Assembly: GCA_025350465.1 (NCBI GenBank)
Contig: JANXXU010000013.1
Coordinates: 44,182-108,181, forward strand
Direction of reading: 5' to 3'
Length of the DNA: 64,000 bases
Source: Alphaproteobacteria bacterium
Lineage (GTDB): Bacteria; Pseudomonadota; Alphaproteobacteria; Micropepsales; Micropepsaceae
Position numbers and translations under genes: made by a program. The number at the start of each line of letters is the position of its first letter. The stretch's first letter is position 1. The notes below the pieces were generated by a model that was not told the origin of the DNA, made no database searches, and worked only from the letters and a program-made list of their open reading frames with translations. Shown in pieces: positions 39,567-53,086 of the stretch.

Positions 39567-40532
39567 TTACTCCGCCGCTTCTCTCAGCGTTGCGTGATGG
39601 GCCAGATATTTCTCTGCCTCGAGTGCCGCCATGCAGCCCATGCCGGCGGCAGTCACCGCCTGGCGGAAAATTCGATCTTTGACGTCGCCAGCTGCGAAGA
39701 CGCCGGGAACGGCGGTGCGTGTCGAGTCGGGCTCGGTGACGATGTAGCCGTCGGCGTCCATGTCGATTTGGCCCTTGAACAATTCGGTTGCCGGCACGTG
39801 GCCGATGGCAATGAACACGCCGTCCACCGGCAAATCGCTTAGGGCGCCAGTGTTCACGTCCTGAAGGCTCAGGCCCGTCACCGACTTCGGATCGTTGCTG
39901 CCGTGGACTTCGCCGATCACGCTGTTCCAGACCACCTTGATTTTCGGGTGCGCGAATATGCGGGCTTGCAGCATTTTTTCGGCGCGTAGCGCGTCACGGC
40001 GATGAATCAACGTCACCGAGGTCGCAAAATTCGTCAGGAAAAGCGCTTCCTCGACAGCAGTGTTGCCCCCGCCGACAACGGCGACATCCTTGCCGCGATA
40101 GAAGAAGCCGTCGCACGTGGCACATGCCGAGACACCATGACCTTTGAACATCTCCTCAGACGGGATGCCGAGCCAACGAGCTTGCGCGCCGGTGGCGATG
40201 ATCAACGCATCGCACGTGTAAACCGTGCCGCTATCGCCGATAAGGCGGATCGGGCGCGCGCGTAGGTCGGCGCTGATGATGACATCGTCATTCATTTTTG
40301 CGCCGACGTGTTCGGCCTGTGCCTTCATTTGTTCCATAAGCCAGGGACCTTGGATGGTCCCGGCAAATCCTGGATAGTTTTCCACATCGGTCGTGATGGT
40401 CATTTGGCCGCCCGGCTGAAGCCCAGCCACGATCATTGGCTCCAGCATGGCCCGCGTCGCATAGATCGCCGCCGTATAGCCGGCTGGACCCGAGCCCAGA
40501 ATCAGCACTCGCGAATGAATGGTCGACGTCAT
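39567..40532 (-). CDS. trxB: Thioredoxin-disulfide reductase
   Basis: 'RVLILGSGPAGYTAAIYATRA', 'GHGVSACATCDGFFYRGKDVAVVGGGNTAVEEA'. Confidence 0.97.
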   Translation of the reverse strand: MTSTIHSRVLILGSGPAGYTAAIYATRAMLEPMIVAGLQPGGQMTITTDVENYPGFAGTIQGPWLMEQMKAQAEHVGAKMNDDVIISADLRARPIRLIGDSGTVYTCDALIIATGAQARWLGIPSEEMFKGHGVSACATCDGFFYRGKDVAVVGGGNTAVEEALFLTNFATSVTLIHRRDALRAEKMLQARIFAHPKIKVVWNSVIGEVHGSNDPKSVTGLSLQDVNTGALSDLPVDGVFIAIGHVPATELFKGQIDMDADGYIVTEPDSTRTAVPGVFAAGDVKDRIFRQAVTAAGMGCMAALEAEKYLAHHATLREAAE

Positions 40533-40754
40533 GCGCCTCACTCTACGATTCGGTTTCACTGTGTAGGTATTGAGCCCGGGGTTCCGGCGCAATCCCTTGA
40601 CGGCCGCTTTCGCGGTTTCGTGTTGATTTTCGTACGAATAGGTAAGTTAGGGCCGGAATATTGCAGTTTTTCGCTTACGCGGCGCGGGCTTGGCGACCGA
40701 GAACATCATTGGAGGCTGGCGCCGCTGTTTCTCCAGCGAGCCCCCGTCTTCGTG

Positions 40755-41726
40755 CTAACCGGCACGCGCATTCATTCGCCGGTTGATCTCAGCAGCGATG
40801 TGGGAAGTCTCTTCGAGCGGCGGATAGCTCCAGGTCTCGATCTTCCCCGAGAAATGCCGCGCGATGCCGCGCGCGATCAAGTTGGCGTGGAGGCGGTCGA
40901 ATTTGGCGGTGCCGCCCGGCAGGTCGATGATGTGAATCGGTCTACCCGTGCTCGCCGGTTCGGTCAGAAGATTCGTCGAATCGCCCGTCACAAGAAACGC
41001 ATCGCAAAGAGCCAATATCGCGAAATAGGGGTTGTCGCCGGTGCCGTCCCAAACGAATGAGCTGGTGCCCTCGAGGGTCTGCTTGATGATGCGCGTTTGC
41101 CCTTCACCCGTTCGTCGCGAGGGAGTAACGATCAGGCTGAAGCCATCGTTTGCCAATTGCTTGAGCCGCGCTGCAAATTGTTCGGCAACGCGCTCGTCGA
41201 ACTGATGCGCGTTGCTATTGCCGCCGATGAGCACGCCGACGCGCGGGTGCTTCAAATGTTGAAACGTCGGGGCCCATTGCGCGGCCGCAGCCTCGAGTTT
41301 CGCACGGGTGACGCCGTTCGGGGCGCCCACGGTCGTAATGACGTTGGGGCCGACGACTTGGTCGTGCTCGGGTGGGATGACGAGATCGAAATGCCGCAAA
41401 GCGACCCGTGGTTTCTGAATGTGGACCGCAAACGTCTTGCCGGCCGAAAGCCGCTTGACGGCAAGGACGAAGGGAATGCTGCGCCAACCGCAATCGATGG
41501 TCAGCCTTGGCCATGGAGGTGCGAATGTCGGGCCGCCTGGGGGTAAAGATTCGAAGGGACGCGGCCACGCCGTCAGAGGGAGCCAGGTCCACGGGGCGCG
41601 CGGCTCGACAATCTTAACCTCAACCGGCAGACCGACTGCTTCGGCCAGACCCACGCATTGATTCACGATCCCCACCCGGGGGTCGCAAACGACCCAGCAG
41701 GCCTCCTTAAGACCAAAGCTATTCAC
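40755..41726 (-). CDS. ELM1/GtrOC1-like putative nucleoside-diphosphate-sugar epimerase family protein
   Basis: 'CWVVCDPRVGIVNQCVGLAEAVGLP', 'GVLIGGNSNAHQFDE', 'DAFLVTGDSTNLLTEPASTGRPI'. Confidence 0.85.
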   Translation of the reverse strand: MNSFGLKEACWVVCDPRVGIVNQCVGLAEAVGLPVEVKIVEPRAPWTWLPLTAWPRPFESLPPGGPTFAPPWPRLTIDCGWRSIPFVLAVKRLSAGKTFAVHIQKPRVALRHFDLVIPPEHDQVVGPNVITTVGAPNGVTRAKLEAAAAQWAPTFQHLKHPRVGVLIGGNSNAHQFDERVAEQFAARLKQLANDGFSLIVTPSRRTGEGQTRIIKQTLEGTSSFVWDGTGDNPYFAILALCDAFLVTGDSTNLLTEPASTGRPIHIIDLPGGTAKFDRLHANLIARGIARHFSGKIETWSYPPLEETSHIAAEINRRMNARAG

Positions 41727-41821
41727 AGTGTTTCGCGATCATGAAATTTTATTGCTGAAATCCCTTGCGACCTGCGCTAGAACGGCGCCGCGCAATATTA
41801 TGACTCCGCCGAGGACGCGTC

Positions 41822-42295
41822 ATGCAGCGGATCAAGCTGGATGCCATAGACCGTCGCATTCTGCACGAACTTCAGGCCAACGGCCGCATTACCAATGTGG
41901 AGTTGTCCAAAAGGGCCAAGATCTCCGCACCCCCCTGTTTAAGGCGGGTGCGCGCCTTGGAGCAAGCGGGCTTTATTCGAGGCTACCATGCCGACCTCGA
42001 TGCCAAGACGCTGGGCTATGAGGTCATGGCTTTTGCTTTCGTCGGACTCTCGAGTCAGGCCGAGCCAGATCTCAAGGCCTTCGAAGCTCAGGTCGCGCAA
42101 TGGCCGATCGTGCGGGAGTGCTACATGATGTCGGGGGAAACCGACTTCATCCTCAAATGCGCGGCGCGCGATTTGAGCGAATGGCAATCCTTTGTCACTG
42201 AAAAGCTGACGGCGGCAAAAAACGTCGCGTCGGTAAAGACAGCGCTGACGATCCGTCCGTCGAAGAAAGATCCGGGCGTGCCGATCGAGGTTTAG
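41822..42295 (+). CDS. Lrp/AsnC family transcriptional regulator
   Basis: 'IKLDAIDRRILHELQANGRITNVELSKRAKISAPPCLRRVRALEQAGFIRGYHA'. Confidence 0.95.
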   Translation: MQRIKLDAIDRRILHELQANGRITNVELSKRAKISAPPCLRRVRALEQAGFIRGYHADLDAKTLGYEVMAFAFVGLSSQAEPDLKAFEAQVAQWPIVRECYMMSGETDFILKCAARDLSEWQSFVTEKLTAAKNVASVKTALTIRPSKKDPGVPIEV

Positions 42296-42304
42296 GCGGC
42301 AGCT

Positions 42305-42748
42305 TCAGTTGGGCCGCGTCTGAAACAGCGCCTCGGCCTGGTTCAGCAAATCGTCGATTTCGACCGGCTTGGCGATGAACCCGTCGGCGTGAAGATCTGC
42401 CACTGCGCGGCTTGCATCGTCCTTATCGGACGCCGTGAAGATCAGCATGCAAGTGTTCTTATTCTTTGCCGATGCGCGCGCGGCGTGACCGACTTCGAGG
42501 CCGTCGACGCCCGGCATGAAAAGGTCGAGCAAGAGAAGGTCGTAGACATTGCGCTCGATCAGCGTGATCGCTTCGGCGCCGGTGGGCGTGGAGTCGACCT
42601 TCGCGCCCGCCATCAAAAAGGCTTCGACCGCGACGTCGAGATTGATCAGGTTGTCGTCGACGACAAGAACCTTCTTGCCGAAAAGCGCGGTGTTGGGCGA
42701 CGCAGAGCCATTTGGTGCGTCAGGTATATTGGCCAGCGTCTTCCGCAT
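42305..42748 (-). CDS. Single-domain response regulator
   Basis: 'KKVLVVDDNLINLDVAVEAFLMAGAKVD...DLLLLDLFMPGVDGLE'. Confidence 0.9.
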   Translation of the reverse strand: MRKTLANIPDAPNGSASPNTALFGKKVLVVDDNLINLDVAVEAFLMAGAKVDSTPTGAEAITLIERNVYDLLLLDLFMPGVDGLEVGHAARASAKNKNTCMLIFTASDKDDASRAVADLHADGFIAKPVEIDDLLNQAEALFQTRPN

Positions 42749-43110
42749 ATGGGGTTTCTCCGCGCTGTCGGCAAACTACACGTGAGCGCATTTATCGGCC
42801 GTAAACGAAAACGGACGGCAAACGAGTGCTCGGCGCACGCCTGTCATCCGAGCCAGGCATATAGTGAAAGCGCGATTAGCGGCTTAGGCGGCATTGTCGC
42901 TTTGCTGATGTTCGAGCCGATTTGACTGTCAAATTTAGGAAATGTTCGCCTTTCCCGCCAATGATAGACACGGACTGCACGCTGCGCACGCCCGACAGAG
43001 GCGAACGGGGCTCTTGGAATGATCAGTGCGAGCAAATTGCATCTTGTCGCCACTGCGGTATTTGCCGCGCTGGAGCCGGGCATCGACCATTCTCAGCTTG
43101 GCCGCGGCGC

Positions 43111-45048
43111 ATGATCGCGACTTCCAAGGGAGCCTATGAGCAGGCCCGTGAACTTGCGTTGGTCGCCGAGACGACGAGCGATCTGATCACCATCGCCGAT
43201 AAAAACTGGCACATCATTTGGGTCAATCCTGCGTTTGAACGTCTTACGGGATACTCGGCGAGCGAGGTCGTGGGACGCAAATCCTCAGATTTTGGTCTCG
43301 ATCAACTGAGGACGCCGGACGAGTTGAGCGTGATGCTCAAGGCGCTGAACAGCGGCGAAGCAGTCCGCGACGCTTTTGAGTTCACCTCGGCGTCTGGGCA
43401 AAAATACGATCTGGAAGGAATGATCCAACCGGTCAAGGACGATCGCGGCGAGATCTGCAAATTCATAGCCACGCACCGCGATATCACGCAACGCGTCGCC
43501 GTTCTCGCTCGTCTGCGCGAGAGCGAGGCGCGCTACCAGCTTGCGGTTCGGGGTTCGTCCGACGGAATTTGGGACTGGAACATCGCCGAGCAACGGACGT
43601 TCTTTGCGCCGCGGGTGCGTGAGTTGCTGGGCTATGGTCCGGAAGACCAGTTTTCCGACACGATGGAAACCTTTGAAAACGCCCTCCACCCCGACGACAA
43701 GAAACGCGCCCTCGCCGTCATGCGCGCGCATATCAAGCATCGCGAGCTCTATGATATCGACCATCGTCTACGCCTGAAGGACGGTTCCTATCGCTGGTTC
43801 CGTGCTCGCGCTCAAGCGGTATGGGATCGGCGCGGTCGCGCCATCCGAATGGCCGGCAGCATCAGCGACATCGACGATTTGATCCGCAGCCAGAAGCAGG
43901 CAGAGGAAGCAAATCGTCTGAAATCCGAATTCTTGGCCAATATGAGCCATGAAATTCGCACGCCGCTCAACGGCGTGATGGGCATGAGCCAACTTCTCAT
44001 GCGGACACCGCTCGACGACAAGCAGCAAAGATTTGCCAGCACGATCTTATCAGCCTCGAAGTCGCTGCTGGGGCTCATCAACGACATCCTTGATCTGTCC
44101 AAGATCGAATCTGGAATGATGAAACTCGACTGCGCTTGGTTCGACATGACGGAAATCGTCGAGCGGGCGATAACCACGGTCGAGGGCGTCGCCACGTTGA
44201 AAAAGACGCGCGTGCACTGCACGATCGCGCCGGAGTGCCTCGGCTCGTCGAAGGGCGACGGCGAGCGCATCGTTCAGATCTTAGTCAATCTGCTGGGTAA
44301 CGCCCTCAAGTTCACCAACGAGGGCGAAGTGTGGGTGCGGGTCGAATCGGTCGAGGGCGGCTGGACCAAATTCCTCGTCAGCGACTCCGGACCGGGCATT
44401 AAGTCAGAGCAATTGGCGCTGATTTTCGAACGCTTCCGTCAAGTCGACGGCTCAAGCACGCGCAAGTACGGCGGCACCGGCCTCGGTTTGGCAATCTGCA
44501 AAGAACTCGTGACGTTGATGAACGGCAAAATCGGCGTCGAGAGCACGTTGGGCGCAGGCGCGACCTTCTGGCTCACGCTGCCGCTCGAGCGGCAAGCCTT
44601 GGCCATGACGGAAACCTCGGAGGCGAATTCAGAACAGCGCGACGAGGCCTCGTTCCAGGGGAGGCGCGCACTCGTCGCCGAAGACAACATGACAAATCAA
44701 GCCGTCATCACCGAGGCGTTGAAACTGCATGGTTTTTCGGTTTGTCTCGTCGAGAACGGTCTTCAAGCGTTGCGGCGGCTTGAAGCAGAACCGTTCGATG
44801 TCGTTTTCATGGATATTCAGATGCCGGTGATGAATGGTGACGTGGCGCTGCAGAAAATTCGGAACTCCGGTGCGCCATTTGCAGACATTCCTATCGTGGT
44901 CGTTACGGCAAGCGCGATGAAGGGCATGGAGGAAAAATTCTTGGATCTTGGGGCCGATGCCTACATTTCTAAGCCCGTCGATCTCAAGGAATTGAGCGTC
45001 GCGATCGCCAAAGTCATGAGCGGCGTCGCCGCCAGGCGCGCGGCCTAG
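43111..45048 (+). CDS. Hybrid sensor histidine kinase (PAS-PAS-HisKA-HATPase-REC)
   Basis: '[20 protein letters not shown]', '[14 protein letters not shown]', REC '[14 protein letters not shown]'; ATG at 43111 overlaps the stop of a 31-aa upstream ORF. Confidence 0.92.
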   Translation: MIATSKGAYEQARELALVAETTSDLITIADKNWHIIWVNPAFERLTGYSASEVVGRKSSDFGLDQLRTPDELSVMLKALNSGEAVRDAFEFTSASGQKYDLEGMIQPVKDDRGEICKFIATHRDITQRVAVLARLRESEARYQLAVRGSSDGIWDWNIAEQRTFFAPRVRELLGYGPEDQFSDTMETFENALHPDDKKRALAVMRAHIKHRELYDIDHRLRLKDGSYRWFRARAQAVWDRRGRAIRMAGSISDIDDLIRSQKQAEEANRLKSEFLANMSHEIRTPLNGVMGMSQLLMRTPLDDKQQRFASTILSASKSLLGLINDILDLSKIESGMMKLDCAWFDMTEIVERAITTVEGVATLKKTRVHCTIAPECLGSSKGDGERIVQILVNLLGNALKFTNEGEVWVRVESVEGGWTKFLVSDSGPGIKSEQLALIFERFRQVDGSSTRKYGGTGLGLAICKELVTLMNGKIGVESTLGAGATFWLTLPLERQALAMTETSEANSEQRDEASFQGRRALVAEDNMTNQAVITEALKLHGFSVCLVENGLQALRRLEAEPFDVVFMDIQMPVMNGDVALQKIRNSGAPFADIPIVVVTASAMKGMEEKFLDLGADAYISKPVDLKELSVAIAKVMSGVAARRAA

Positions 45049-45059
45049 AGGCACGAACG

Positions 45060-46292
45060 ATGTCGACATTTTCGCTGACGAGAACGCAAGAGCAACGGCT
45101 GAAGCAGGCGTTGCTCGGGGACGAGAAACTCGGCGCCTCCGAGTTGCGCGTCATCAACACGGACGTTTACAAAGAGCGCCTTGGAGCGGAATGGTTCAAG
45201 TATAAGAGCATCATCAACGCTTATGCGATCCAAGCGATCAAAGCCAATTTAGACGCTGACGATATCTTCGTGCCGACCAAGCATGGCTTCGCCGTCTTCT
45301 TTTTCTCCTCCAGCGAGGAGAAAGTCGCGGCTACCTCCGAAACAATGGCGCAGGAGCTTTCGCGGCTGCTCGGCGGAGAGAAGGTCTTCCAAGATCCGCC
45401 GGTGAGCTGCTCGGCGCGCGCTATGACGCGTGCGGACCTCGTCAACGAAATCGACATCGATCTTGGCTTGGGTCTGCAGCGCGCACCGCGAGCTGTCGTC
45501 GCCGAGCCCATTTTGAGGATCGATACGCCAACGCCTGCAGCAAGCGGGCGGGCGGCATCCGGCTATTGGCCATTGTGGCACGCCAAGGCCCAACGCGTGG
45601 TCGGTTGTATCAGCGAGCCGGAGAATGCCGGACCGCTGATGAACGACCCAAAATACTATGAAAGCGCCATTCAACATTTGCGCTACGACCTCGACACGTT
45701 CAACCTCGTTCTGCGCGACGTCTACAAGCTCTACAAGAGCGGTGAGACCGCGGTCATCATGTTCTCGATCAATTTCAAGAGCTTCTGCGCGCCGGAATTC
45801 AACAAGGAGTATTTGCTGGCGCTGCGTCAAACACCGGCGAATCTCTTGCCCTATCTGTTGCCGCGATTCGTCCGCATGCCGCCCGGCGCACCCAACACGT
45901 TGATCGCGACCAAGGCGCAGGCGCTATCGTCCATCTTCAAAAAGGTCGCGTTGCAAGCGCCGCTTGAGGGCGATCTGCGACGTTTCGAATATACGGCCTG
46001 CACCGTTCTCGCGACCTCGGTCAAAGAAGCAACGCGCGTCTCTCGACTCCCCGCCGTTGCGCAGCAGAGCATTGCGCCGCTTCTGGCGGGGTTCGTTCAG
46101 ACAGCCAAGAGCATGCGTTACGGTGCGCTGATTACCGGCGTCGACACTCAAGAAGCATTCGGATCGGCGCTGCAAGCCAAAGCCGACTTCGTCTCGGGCG
46201 CGGTCGTTGGTCCGTTGGCGCACCTCCCCGGCTCGCAATTCCATTTGACCGCGGACGAGATTCGCGCGACGCCACGTCAGAAGGCGGGTTGA
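45060..46292 (+). CDS. Hypothetical protein co-directional with the hybrid kinase
   Basis: 410-aa ORF 11 bp after the kinase gene; no family recognised. Confidence 0.75.
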   Translation: MSTFSLTRTQEQRLKQALLGDEKLGASELRVINTDVYKERLGAEWFKYKSIINAYAIQAIKANLDADDIFVPTKHGFAVFFFSSSEEKVAATSETMAQELSRLLGGEKVFQDPPVSCSARAMTRADLVNEIDIDLGLGLQRAPRAVVAEPILRIDTPTPAASGRAASGYWPLWHAKAQRVVGCISEPENAGPLMNDPKYYESAIQHLRYDLDTFNLVLRDVYKLYKSGETAVIMFSINFKSFCAPEFNKEYLLALRQTPANLLPYLLPRFVRMPPGAPNTLIATKAQALSSIFKKVALQAPLEGDLRRFEYTACTVLATSVKEATRVSRLPAVAQQSIAPLLAGFVQTAKSMRYGALITGVDTQEAFGSALQAKADFVSGAVVGPLAHLPGSQFHLTADEIRATPRQKAG

Positions 46293-46296
46293 GGCG

Positions 46297-46770
46297 CTAC
46301 TTGAACTCGACCTTGGTGACTTCGTAGGAGCGGCCGCCGGAGGGCGTGTTGACTTCGGCGGTGTCGCCGGTGGTCTTGCCGATCAAAGCGCGGGCCAAGG
46401 GCGAAGAAATCGAGATGCGGCCCTTGGCGAAATCGGCCTCCAGATCGCCGACGATCTGATACTTCGCCTTTTGTTCGGTGTCTTCGTCGATGAGCGTAAC
46501 CGTCGCGCCGAATTTGACGACCTTGCCGGAGAGCTTGGAAACGTCGATCACCTGCGCGCGCGAGAGCTTGTCTTCGAGCTCCATCACGCGGCCTTCGATA
46601 AAGCTCTGACGTTCCTTCGCGGAATGATATTCGGCGTTCTCCGAAAGGTCGCCGTGCTGGCGCGCCTCGGCGATCGCTCTGATCACCGCCGGACGCTCAG
46701 TCCCCTTCAAATGCTTGATCTCGGTTTCCAGGGCGGTGTAGCCCGCCGCCGTCATGGGAATTTTTTCCAT
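46297..46770 (-). CDS. greA: Transcription elongation factor GreA
   Basis: '[62 protein letters not shown]'. Confidence 0.97.
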   Translation of the reverse strand: MEKIPMTAAGYTALETEIKHLKGTERPAVIRAIAEARQHGDLSENAEYHSAKERQSFIEGRVMELEDKLSRAQVIDVSKLSGKVVKFGATVTLIDEDTEQKAKYQIVGDLEADFAKGRISISSPLARALIGKTTGDTAEVNTPSGGRSYEVTKVEFK

Positions 46771-47004
46771 CGGCACTCTGCCTTGTCCTTGGTCGTACCA
46801 CTGACAACAAATTCGCAAGGCCTTGGAGGTACGACCGCCCAAGGCCTCAAACCGTTCGTCGCTCGCCAGAAAGTCGGTTGCGCGGTGTTCGCGTGAGTCT
46901 TTCAACCCCAAACGACGCACCAGCAAAATCTAAAGCCGATGCGCCCAAAATTCAAGTATCTTCAACGCTAACGAAAACGTCATGAAACCTTTTAGATCAA
47001 GGCG

Positions 47005-50271
<3,267 letters not shown>

Positions 50272-50275
50272 GCGA

Positions 50276-50430
50276 CACACCCCCTCCGTCGCGTCGCCTG
50301 CGGCTCGCGACACCTCCCCCGTTAAGAACAGGGGAGGAAAGAAGAAAGCGCGCCGGTGCTTTCCTCCCCTGCTTGCGGGGGAGGTGGCCGAGCGTAGCGA
50401 GGTCGGAGGGTGGAAGTGGATGCGCAGACT
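50276..50430. repeat. GC-rich intergenic palindromic repeats ('CCTCCCC...GGGGAGG' family)
   Basis: 'ccccctccgtcgcgtcgcctgcggctcgcgacacctcccccgttaagaacaggggagg' and inverted 'cctcccctgcttgcgggggaggtggccgagcgtagcgaggtcggaggg'. Confidence 0.75.
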
Positions 50431-51089
50431 CACACATCCGTCGCCTCCAATTCCTTGAGCTCGCGCTTGATGTTGGCGCGGGCTTGGGCGGCGTAGGCGC
50501 CTTCGAAGACACCGGTGCGGAAGATGCGCGGTGCCAGGACGATGCGTTCGAGGAAGGCCATGCGTCCGGCTTTCCATTCGTCGTCGCTCAGATGGGCGTA
50601 TTCTTCGCGGACGCCCTCGACGTATTGGCGGTACGCGGCTTCGGGCGCGCCGAGGATCGCGAAATCGGCGTCGAGGAAGACGTCGTCGTCGTAGTCGCCG
50701 CCCGTCGCGCCCAAATGATTCTTCGTCGCCAATATCAATTTTGCGACGCGGTCGATCAAAAGCGTGTGGGCGCCCAAGGCGCGCAATTCGTTCGTCGCCC
50801 GTTCGGCGCTTTTTTCTTCGTTGTCTTTGGCTTTCGGATCGTAGACGCAATCGTGATACCAGGCCGCGAGAGCGAGGCGCGATGGGTCACCGATCTCGTC
50901 GGCATAAAGCTCCAGGCAATCGAAGAGCGCGACCAAATGGCTGAGCGTGTGATAGTGGCGCTGCGGTTCGGCATAGGACGCGCAAAGCCGATCGAACGCC
51001 TTGCCCGCCGCGCCGGCGTCGAAGGTGCCGAGCGCATTCATGTGGGTGCGCCATAGGCCCCTCAGCTTGGTCATCCGCTCCGTGCTCAT
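50430..51089 (-). CDS. HD-domain family protein (predicted metal-dependent phosphohydrolase)
   Basis: '[24 protein letters not shown]', '[24 protein letters not shown]'; ATGA overlap with carA. Confidence 0.85.
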   Translation of the reverse strand: MSTERMTKLRGLWRTHMNALGTFDAGAAGKAFDRLCASYAEPQRHYHTLSHLVALFDCLELYADEIGDPSRLALAAWYHDCVYDPKAKDNEEKSAERATNELRALGAHTLLIDRVAKLILATKNHLGATGGDYDDDVFLDADFAILGAPEAAYRQYVEGVREEYAHLSDDEWKAGRMAFLERIVLAPRIFRTGVFEGAYAAQARANIKRELKELEATDV

Positions 51090-52270
51090 TGTTTGGCCTC
51101 CATCGCATGCACGAAGCGGGTGAAGAGATAATGGCTGTCGTGGGGCCCGGGCGAGGCTTCGGGGTGATATTGCACCGAGAACACCGGGCGGCCCTCGAGG
51201 GCGAGGCCGCAATTGGTTTTGTCGAAGAGCGAGATGTGGGTTTCCTTGAGCCCGCGCGGCAGCGTCGCGCTGTCGACGGTGAAGCCGTGGTTCATCGAGA
51301 CGATCTCGACCTTGCCGGTCGCAAGATCTTTCACCGGATGGTTTGCGCCGTGATGGCCTTGATGCATTTTCTTGGTCTTGGCGCCGAGGGCGAGCGCCAT
51401 CATTTGATGGCCGAGGCAGATGCCGAAGACGGGTTTTCCTGAATCAATGAGCTTGCGGATCACCGGCACGGCGTAGGCGCCGGTCGCGGCCGGATCGCCG
51501 GGGCCGTTGGAGAGCACGACGCCGTCGGGCGCGTGGCGCATGATCGCATCGTAGCTCGTGTCGGCAGGAACGACCGTTACTTTCGCACCGATCGTCGCGA
51601 GGCCGCGCAGGATGTTGCGCTTCACGCCGTAGTCGATGACGACGACGTTGAAGCGCGTCTTGCCGGGCTTGGCGTAGCCCTTGTCCCACTGCCACTCGGT
51701 CTCGTCGAGCGACCAAGCCTGGCGCGCGGTGACTTCCTTGGCGAGGTCCATGCCTTCGAGGCCTGGCCAGGATGCCGCTTCGCGCTTGAGCGCCGGCAAA
51801 TCGAAATTGCCGTTGGGCGCGTGCGCGATGACGCCGCTCGGCATGCCTTTGTCGCGGATGGCGCGCGTCAGGCGGCGGGTGTCGATGCCGGCGAGCGCCA
51901 CGATGTTGTGGCGCTTCAGCCAAAGATCGAGATGCTGGGTGTTGCGATAGTTCGAGGGCGCCGTGATTTCCGCCTTGACGATCAGACCGCGCGCGGCGGG
52001 CGTTGCCGTCTCGATATCTTCGTTATTCGTCCCCACATTGCCGATATGGGGAAACGTGAAGCAAATGATCTGCGCGGCATAAGAGGGATCGGAGAGGATC
52101 TCCTGATAGCCGGTCATCGCGGTGTTGAAGCAGACTTCGCCGACCGCTTTGCCCGTCGCGCCGAAGCCCACGCCTTGGAAAACCGTGCCGTCGGCCAGCA
52201 CCAGCGTGCCCGAGATTCTTCTTCGCGCGGGGCCGTGGCCCGTGTCGCGGGGGCTTGTGGTCTCTGACAT
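51086..52270 (-). CDS. carA: Carbamoyl-phosphate synthase small subunit
   Basis: 'TVFQGVGFGATGKAVGEVCFNTAMTGYQEILSDPSYA', 'PVFGICLGHQMMALALGA'. Confidence 0.98.
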   Translation of the reverse strand: MSETTSPRDTGHGPARRRISGTLVLADGTVFQGVGFGATGKAVGEVCFNTAMTGYQEILSDPSYAAQIICFTFPHIGNVGTNNEDIETATPAARGLIVKAEITAPSNYRNTQHLDLWLKRHNIVALAGIDTRRLTRAIRDKGMPSGVIAHAPNGNFDLPALKREAASWPGLEGMDLAKEVTARQAWSLDETEWQWDKGYAKPGKTRFNVVVIDYGVKRNILRGLATIGAKVTVVPADTSYDAIMRHAPDGVVLSNGPGDPAATGAYAVPVIRKLIDSGKPVFGICLGHQMMALALGAKTKKMHQGHHGANHPVKDLATGKVEIVSMNHGFTVDSATLPRGLKETHISLFDKTNCGLALEGRPVFSVQYHPEASPGPHDSHYLFTRFVHAMEAKQ

Positions 52271-52467
52271 TTTCGATAACTCGCGCGCGTCCCGCAGAGT
52301 GATTCGGCGCCGGCTGCGGGATCGCGGGACCATATGGGAGGCCAAGCGCGTGCGTCAAGAAAGACGAAAAAGCCTTTCCACAAGCGCAGTTGCGCGAGGT
52401 GGCGCAATCGCCTGTGACCCACAGGTCGTTGCGGCTATGGTGCCGCCCTCAGTTCCAAGGAAACCAT

Positions 52468-52920
52468 ATGCGTGACAAGTTCAACGAGGCGCTGAAGACG
52501 GCCATGAAGGCCGGCGACAAGCGCCAGGTCTCGACGCTGCGTCTCATTCTATCGGCGCTGAAGGACCGCGACATCGAAGCGCGGGGCCTGGGGAAAGAGC
52601 CCACCAGCGCCGACGAGATCCTGCAGCTGCTGCAGAAGATGATCAAACAGCGCAACGACTCGATCGAAGCGTTCGACAAAGCGGGTCGCGTCGAACTCGC
52701 AAACCAGGAGCGCGAGGAGAAGGCGATCATCGAAGCCTATCTGCCGCAGCAGATGAACGCGGACGATGTGCGCGCGGCCGCGAAGGCCGCTGTCGCTGCC
52801 GTCAGTGCGGCGTCGGTCAAGGACATGGGCAAGGTGATGACCGAACTCAAAACGAAATACGCCGGCCGTATGGATTTCGCGAAGGCGAACGCCGTGGTGA
52901 AGGAGTTGCTGACTCAGTGA
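52468..52920 (+). CDS. GatB/YqeY domain-containing protein
   Basis: 'MRDKFNEALKTAMKAGDKRQVSTLRLILSALKDRDIEARG'. Confidence 0.95.
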   Translation: MRDKFNEALKTAMKAGDKRQVSTLRLILSALKDRDIEARGLGKEPTSADEILQLLQKMIKQRNDSIEAFDKAGRVELANQEREEKAIIEAYLPQQMNADDVRAAAKAAVAAVSAASVKDMGKVMTELKTKYAGRMDFAKANAVVKELLTQ

Positions 52921-52939
52921 ACGGCGGTCGCGTCACTCT

Positions 52940-53085
52940 GCCTCTTCTTTCCTCACCCGCAATAGCGGGGGAGGTGTCGCGAGCCGAAGGCGATGCGACG
53001 GAGGGGGGAAGTGGTGCGCGTTACCTCCCCCCTCCGACGTCGCTTCGCTCCGCCACCTCCCCCGCAATAGCGGGGGAGGAAAGAT
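52940..53085. repeat. Two inverted copies of the GC-rich palindromic repeat family between yqeY-like gene and dnaG
   Basis: 'cacccgcaatagcgggggaggtgtcgcgagccgaaggcgatgcgacggagggggg' and 'cctcccccctccgacgtcgcttcgctccgccacctcccccgcaatagcgggggagg'. Confidence 0.8.
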
Positions 53086-53086
53086 A

